Assembly (NCBI RefSeq): GCF_032714475.1
Contig: NZ_JAWDKD010000018.1
Span: 124,001-188,000 of the forward strand
Direction of reading: 5' to 3'
DNA length: 64,000 bases
From: Methanolapillus africanus
Lineage (GTDB): Archaea > Halobacteriota > Methanosarcinia > Methanosarcinales > Methanosarcinaceae
The position numbers were made by a program, and so were the translations under genes. Position 1 is the stretch's first letter. Every line of letters starts with the position of its first letter. Positions 59,552 to 64,000 of this stretch are shown here, piece by piece. The notes beneath the pieces were generated by a model, which saw nothing but the letters and a program-made list of their open reading frames with translations, had not been told where the DNA came from and did no database searches.

Positions 59552-62041
59552 TCATTCTTTGTTCGATTCCGCCAAAAGACGCGCAACGGCGATCGCCGCC
59601 TGTCCGTGAGAAATACAGCCGTCTCCCGGGGGCAGGTTTTTGTGCGTCAGGAAAGTGACGCCCCGAGATTTCAAATAATCGGAAATGACGGAAACAATGT
59701 AATCGTTGTTTGCGACGCCGCCCGAAACTCCCGCAACAGATATTCCGGTTTTGTCGCAAGCGTCCGCGGCCAGCATGGCGATTCCGAGTGAAAGCGAATG
59801 AACAGCCATAACCGCCAGTTCGTTGACGGAAAAACGGTGGCCGGATTCCGGCTTATTTATTTCCAAAAGGACAGCATACATCAACGCGCTCGTATCCAAA
59901 ACAGGCCGTCCGTCAACGTCTTTGAATTGCGGAACGAAATAATTCAGATCCGGCGATTCAAGAAGTCCGGCGGCAGCCGCCGATTCCAAAACCATTGACG
60001 GCTCGCCGTCGTAGGTTCGGGTTTGACACAATCCGAGAAGCGCTGAAATCGCATCAAGGGCGCGTCCGGTGCTTGTCGACATCACGAGATTAAAATTGTT
60101 GTCCAATTGCGACAACACCATTTTTTTCTCATCGTTGCCGTGTTTGAAATAAAGATTCAAATCAAAAAGATCTTCTTTAGAAATTTGTCCGCTTTTCACA
60201 TACGGGTAAAGCATTCCAAAAACCATTCGCGACGGAAAATAAGACGCTAAATCGCCGCCCGGCATCGGCTGCGGCGCCAGCGACGCCATTCGTTCGTAAG
60301 AGGTGTAGCCGCACCGGAGAATTTCGCCGCCCCAAACTGTTTTATCGTCGCCGTAACCGACGCCGTCAATGGCAATTCCGACAATTTCAGAGTCAATCGG
60401 AAGCATGTTGTCGGCCATGACGGAACAAATGTGCGCATGATGATGCTGAATCCGGAAGAGGCGGTTGTCACGATTGGATTCGGAATTGAGTTTGGAATTG
60501 AGTTTGGAATTGAGTTTGGAATTGAATTCGGAATCGGATTCTGAAATTTCTTCCGCAAATTTCGTCGTGTTAAATTCGGGATGTAAATCGCAAGCGAAAA
60601 CGGACGGACGAATACCGGTCAGCCGTTTGAGCGTTTCGTAGGCGTCGGCATGGTATTTGGCGGTTTTGACGTGTTTGGTGTTGCCGATGTACTGCGACAG
60701 ATAGACATTTCCATCCTTGGCAAACGACATGGTATTGTTCATTTCAGCACCAACAGCCGCAACGCCCGCATTCGATGAAAACGGAAGACGGATACGTTCA
60801 GGAACAAAACCGCGCGACCGGCGTAAAAAGACCGGCTCGCCGGCCACGGTTCGAATCACGGTATCGTCGGTTCTGTTTTCGATTTTCCGATTGTGGAACA
60901 AAAAGAAATCGCAAACGTTCGACAATTCGAGAATCGCTTCATCGTTGTCGACCACCATCGGCAATCCCGGCAAATTGGCGGACGTCATCACGACGCAATC
61001 CGTTTTCAGCGACTCGAATAAAACGTTGTGCGTTCCGGAATACGGCAGCATAACGCCGATATTGTGAAGACGGGGCGCGACTGACGGCGCCAAGGGGTAT
61101 GATTTTGATTTATCAAAGACGACAATCGGGCGTCTGAAATTTCGGAAAAGGGAGACAAGCGTTTCGTTTTTCGGGTCGTTTGTGTCGGCAATTTTTTGAG
61201 CCGCCGCTTCACTTCTCACCATGACCGCAAACGGCTGCGCCGGACGGTTGAGGCGTTTTCTCAGCGTTGAAACAGCCGATTCTGAAAACGCGTCACAGAC
61301 CAAATGAAAACCGCCGTATCCTTTGAGGGCTACGACAAAACCATCGTCAATGGCTTTGGCGGCGTCCCTCAGCGCGTCGTTGCCGAAAGAAATCGGATCG
61401 TTGATTTTGCAGGACGGATCCGACGTCGATTTTTGAAAGGCATGTTTGGGACCGCAGTCAGGACAGCAAACCGGCTGCGCATGGTAGCGGCGGTCGGAAA
61501 CGTTGGTGTATTCTTTTTGGCAGGCGTCACAGAGCGGAAAGTCGTCCATCGTTGTGTTTTCACGGTCGTACGGCAATTTTTTGACCGTCGTATACCTTGG
61601 ACCACAGTTGGTGCAAACCGTAAACGGATATATGTACCGGCGATTGTTTTTGTCTTTCAGTTCAGACAAGCAGTCGGCGCAAATGGCGGTATCGGGCGGA
61701 ATAATGGAATTTCCGGCGCCGGATTCGGCATCGTTTTCAGCGGCAGCATGGCTTTCGGAAATCGAAAACGATGCCGCGTATTTCAAAGACAAATCCTCAA
61801 AATCAACAATTTCAAGGTCGTCAATCCGGGAAAGCGGCGGATTTTTTGTCGTCAAATCCGAAACAAAAGAATCAAAATCAACAGATTTTCCGGTGGCAGC
61901 GATCTCGACCAAATTTCCCAGATTGATCACGTGCCCGGAAATGTGGTGATCCAAAGCGATCCGGTAAACGAACGGACGAAAGCCGACACCTTGGACAACG
62001 CCTTTGATCAATATTTTTTTGTAAACGATAGAATCCGCCAT
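59552..62041 (-). CDS. hypF: HypF carbamoyltransferase for hydrogenase maturation
   Basis: The 829-residue enzyme makes the cyanide ligands of NiFe hydrogenases from carbamoyl phosphate. Acylphosphatase domain: GVVQGVGFRPFVYRIA; two zinc-finger pairs (CADCLSEL, CTNCGPRY, CDACQKEY, CCPDCGPK); YrdC-like domain; Kae1-like domain with QHHHAHICSVMADN. Before HHHAH, about 30 residues are repeat-encoded (SKLNSKLN). The ATG at 62041 (MADSIVYKK) is used; a GTG at 62053 is an alternative. It is in the same direction as a hydrogenase protease 130 bp upstream. Confidence 0.95.
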   Translation of the reverse strand: MADSIVYKKILIKGVVQGVGFRPFVYRIALDHHISGHVINLGNLVEIAATGKSVDFDSFVSDLTTKNPPLSRIDDLEIVDFEDLSLKYAASFSISESHAAAENDAESGAGNSIIPPDTAICADCLSELKDKNNRRYIYPFTVCTNCGPRYTTVKKLPYDRENTTMDDFPLCDACQKEYTNVSDRRYHAQPVCCPDCGPKHAFQKSTSDPSCKINDPISFGNDALRDAAKAIDDGFVVALKGYGGFHLVCDAFSESAVSTLRKRLNRPAQPFAVMVRSEAAAQKIADTNDPKNETLVSLFRNFRRPIVVFDKSKSYPLAPSVAPRLHNIGVMLPYSGTHNVLFESLKTDCVVMTSANLPGLPMVVDNDEAILELSNVCDFFLFHNRKIENRTDDTVIRTVAGEPVFLRRSRGFVPERIRLPFSSNAGVAAVGAEMNNTMSFAKDGNVYLSQYIGNTKHVKTAKYHADAYETLKRLTGIRPSVFACDLHPEFNTTKFAEEISESDSEFNSKLNSKLNSKLNSESNRDNRLFRIQHHHAHICSVMADNMLPIDSEIVGIAIDGVGYGDDKTVWGGEILRCGYTSYERMASLAPQPMPGGDLASYFPSRMVFGMLYPYVKSGQISKEDLFDLNLYFKHGNDEKKMVLSQLDNNFNLVMSTSTGRALDAISALLGLCQTRTYDGEPSMVLESAAAAGLLESPDLNYFVPQFKDVDGRPVLDTSALMYAVLLEINKPESGHRFSVNELAVMAVHSLSLGIAMLAADACDKTGISVAGVSGGVANNDYIVSVISDYLKSRGVTFLTHKNLPPGDGCISHGQAAIAVARLLAESNKE

Positions 62042-62172
62042 AGAAATTCTCACATTGATTGGATCAGTTCTTCGATCTCAATTTTTCAAATCAATTTTAG
62101 TCTTTCAAATTAATATCAATTTTTCAAATCAATATCAATATTTTAAATCCGCACCGGTTTTTCAAATCAATT

Positions 62173-62682
62173 TCAATTTTTCAAATCGTTCTCAATTTCA
62201 GAAATAATAAGCGGAATAACACGTTCAATCGCCGCTTGGACTTCCGGGCACATATCTTCCGTCAATTCGACATCTTCGCCGTGTTTGCCGATTTCAATGC
62301 CGAAAACCACAATCTCCGGAAGACCTTGAACTTCGCGGGCGATGGTCAAAACCGTCGGAACGGAAACATCGTGAGAAGACATCATCCGGCCGACGCCTTC
62401 GCCTTCTAAAAGTTCTTCGCCTTTGATTTTTAAAATCGAACCGAGATGTTCGCCGCTTTTAATCGCGTCCACGATAATGATTTTGTCAAAACCTTCCAAA
62501 AAGGGGAGCATATCCAAACCCGAAACGCCGGCGTCAATGACGTCGACGTCCGAAAGACATGAAACGCCGCCTTCCTCTTTCATTTGAATCATTTTTTCAA
62601 CAACACGGATACCGGCGCCATCGTCGCCCATCCACAAATTACCGCATCCCATCACACGAATCGATTTCTTTGAAGCTGCCAT
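62173..62682 (-). CDS. Hydrogenase maturation protease (HycI/HyaD family)
   Basis: The protein has 169 residues from ATG 62682 (MAASKKSIRVMGCGNLWMGD). GCGNLWMGDDGAGIRVVEK carries the nickel-coordinating Asp, VIDAGVSGLDMLPFL the second, and MMSSHDVSVPTVLTIA the conserved His. It clips the large-subunit C-terminus once the NiFe centre is built, working after HypF. The 62054-62172 spacer before hypF consists of CAATTTTTCAAAT-type repeats. Which hydrogenase it serves is not shown. Confidence 0.93.
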   Translation of the reverse strand: MAASKKSIRVMGCGNLWMGDDGAGIRVVEKMIQMKEEGGVSCLSDVDVIDAGVSGLDMLPFLEGFDKIIIVDAIKSGEHLGSILKIKGEELLEGEGVGRMMSSHDVSVPTVLTIAREVQGLPEIVVFGIEIGKHGEDVELTEDMCPEVQAAIERVIPLIISEIENDLKN

Positions 62683-62799
62683 TTTTAAAACCTGATATTT
62701 TGAAATAATATTTTTTTTGAATCTGTTCAATTGCAACACACGCCAAATATAAAAGCGTTTTTTGAAAAACAGACTTTCTGATTTTAGATGTCAGTTTAT

Positions 62800-63150
62800 T
62801 TCGTATGGACTGAGTTGTACCCACTGTTCACTATTTTTAGATTCTGTTTGCACCTACAGTTCACTATTTTTAGTTTCAGATTGCACCTACAGGTGACTAT
62901 TTTTAGATTTGGATTGCATCTGCCGTTTCCAACAATACACCTGTTACTTGTTCCGGTTCTGCACCTACGGTCTGCTGTTCCAATTCCAATTTGCGCGGTA
63001 TCCGCTTAAACAGACGCCAAAGGCGTCTGTTTAAGCGGGATGGTTTGCATGATTTGAAAAATAAAAGCTGAGTCCATAAAATCAAAAACGATCCCCATTT
63101 TTTGAAACAGTCATGAGAACGTGTTGCTATAACGCGCGCGCAGCTGCCCG
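62800..63150 (+). repeat. Composite intergenic element 10
   Basis: 34-nt and 44-nt units at about 62820-62970 (CACCTACAGTTCACTATTTT and TTTCCAACAATACACCTG types), hairpin 62997-63047 (GCTTAAACAGACGCC / GGCGTCTGTTTAAGC, flanks GGTATCC and GGGATGGTTTGC), GC box 63124-63146 (GCTATAACGCGCGCGCAGC). The box ends about 40 bp before the geranylgeranyl reductase stop. No gene in 62683-63186. Confidence 0.78.
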
Positions 63151-63186
63151 CTCAAAAAAGCTCAAGTTAAAAATACTGGCGCCCGC

Positions 63187-63999
63187 TCAAAAAAGAACCG
63201 ACTTAATCAAATCCGCGTAAACACTTCGAAGTTTCCAAAGCAGTTTTTTGTCCGACTTTAAAACCGCGATCATGGCTTCCTTGAGCTCGAAATCTTCAAG
63301 CGGCAAACCGGCCGCAATCTTGGCAATCGCATTGATTTCATCGTCCGTCCACGTCGCATACGCTTCTTTGATTTTAAAATTTCGTCGAAGACCTTTGCCG
63401 ATTGTCTTTTCCCATTCCGATTGATAGGATGACAAAAACCGTTCCGAAAAATCACCGGCAGCCAGCGCCCGGATTGCGGTTTCGCCCGCCATTTGACCGG
63501 CATACATCGCATTGCGAATGCCGGCGCCGGTAATCGGATCCGAATGTCCGGCCGCGTCGCCGGCAATCATGACGCCGTTGCCGGCGATCTTTTCAAGACC
63601 GCCTGAAACGGGAACGGCACCGAAAGCCGTGCCGATAATTTTCGCATTTGGAAACTCTTTTTGAACAAAACGGTCCAGAAAATCAACCGAACGGCCATCG
63701 TCTTCTTTTGTTTTCGACCCTAAAAGACCGATGCCGACGTTGGCTGTGTTGTTGCCCTTGGGAAACACCCAAACATAACCGCCGGGAGCGACCTGTTCGC
63801 CCAAATAAACCTGACACTGCGTCTGATCAATGGTTTCGTCCCAAAGCAAATACTGAAAACCCGTTTCAATATCCTTCAGGCGAAGGGATTCGGAAAGACC
63901 GAACCATCTTGCCACCAAAGATTCAACGCCGTCGGCACCGATGACAATTTTTGAACGAACGTCAAAAACATTGCCGAGGCGGGAAACTTTGACACCCGA
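63187..63999 (-). CDS. Geranylgeranyl reductase family flavoprotein, C-terminal part
   Basis: The reading frame runs off the right edge, so the N-terminal FAD-binding Rossmann start is missing; 270 codons remain. VIGADGVESLVARWFGLSES, YVWVFPKGNNTANVGIGLLG and GVMIAGDAAGHSDPITGAGI are hallmarks of the reductase that saturates geranylgeranyl chains of archaeal lipids. Frame is intact throughout. The stop lies 40 bp from a GC box. Together with hmgA it belongs to lipid synthesis. Confidence 0.93.
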   Translation of the reverse strand, partial: SGVKVSRLGNVFDVRSKIVIGADGVESLVARWFGLSESLRLKDIETGFQYLLWDETIDQTQCQVYLGEQVAPGGYVWVFPKGNNTANVGIGLLGSKTKEDDGRSVDFLDRFVQKEFPNAKIIGTAFGAVPVSGGLEKIAGNGVMIAGDAAGHSDPITGAGIRNAMYAGQMAGETAIRALAAGDFSERFLSSYQSEWEKTIGKGLRRNFKIKEAYATWTDDEINAIAKIAAGLPLEDFELKEAMIAVLKSDKKLLWKLRSVYADLIKSVLF

Positions 64000-64000
64000 A

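Overview
The window is archaeal and fits a methylotrophic methanogen of the Methanosarcinales. Methanimicrococcus-like is my best guess, by inference rather than database comparison. Supporting genes are archaeal-type ProS, an Sm-like protein, TrpB2, HMG-CoA reductase, geranylgeranyl reductase, a homoaconitase pair for coenzyme B, the DUF39/CBS plus NIL-ferredoxin pair used by methanogens to make homocysteine, RibL, HypF with a hydrogenase maturation protease, and an archaeal type IV pilin. The DNA is AT-rich, with long intergenic regions. Of roughly 55 genes whose stop codon I read, none ends in TAG, as expected for a pyrrolysine-decoding lineage.

Layout. 1-9 kb: partial DsrE-like gene, valS, a coiled-coil protein, trpB2, a ClpP-fold protease cassette, tRNA-Glu(TTC), a winged-helix Fe-S-motif protein and an Sm-like protein. 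9-19 kb: proS, a Dabb protein, a pilus/secretion motor (ATPase and two TadC-type membrane proteins), tRNA-Glu(CTC) and a Tat block with two dissimilar TatC and two TatA proteins. 19-24.7 kb: aldehyde dehydrogenase, leuC-type dehydratase, RNase Z and endonuclease III with a histone-like tail. 24.75-33.3 kb: an 8.5 kb provirus in tRNA-Gly(TCC). 33.3-48.9 kb: cbiQ, cbiO, uvrA, a membrane protein, a heavy-metal P-type ATPase, hmgA, a BASS transporter and azlC/azlD. 49.4-64 kb: FKBP isomerase, ribL, a histidine kinase, the homocysteine pair, aksE/aksD, a CDF transporter, tRNA-Leu(TAA), a pilin, hypF, a hydrogenase protease and a partial geranylgeranyl reductase.

The provirus is bounded by a perfect 29-bp repeat of the tRNA 3' end. 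It has an early operon of small proteins, a regulatory and origin-like region with palindromic operators and GC-rich hairpins, a packaging-ATPase/capsid-like late operon, a small regulator, and a tyrosine integrase interrupted by an in-frame TAG. Gene order and protein sizes suggest a small tailless, membrane-containing icosahedral virus, comparable to Methanosarcina spherical virus or Halopanivirales. That assignment is inference.

The other notable feature is a dispersed family of about 400-bp composite intergenic elements, in about ten places. Each combines tandem TGCAA-starting units, a long hairpin whose stem differs between copies while its flanks stay constant, and a GC box (consensus CCRTAACGCGCGCG), usually 50-120 bp beyond a stop codon. 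Preserved pairing with changing stem sequence argues for selection on structure.
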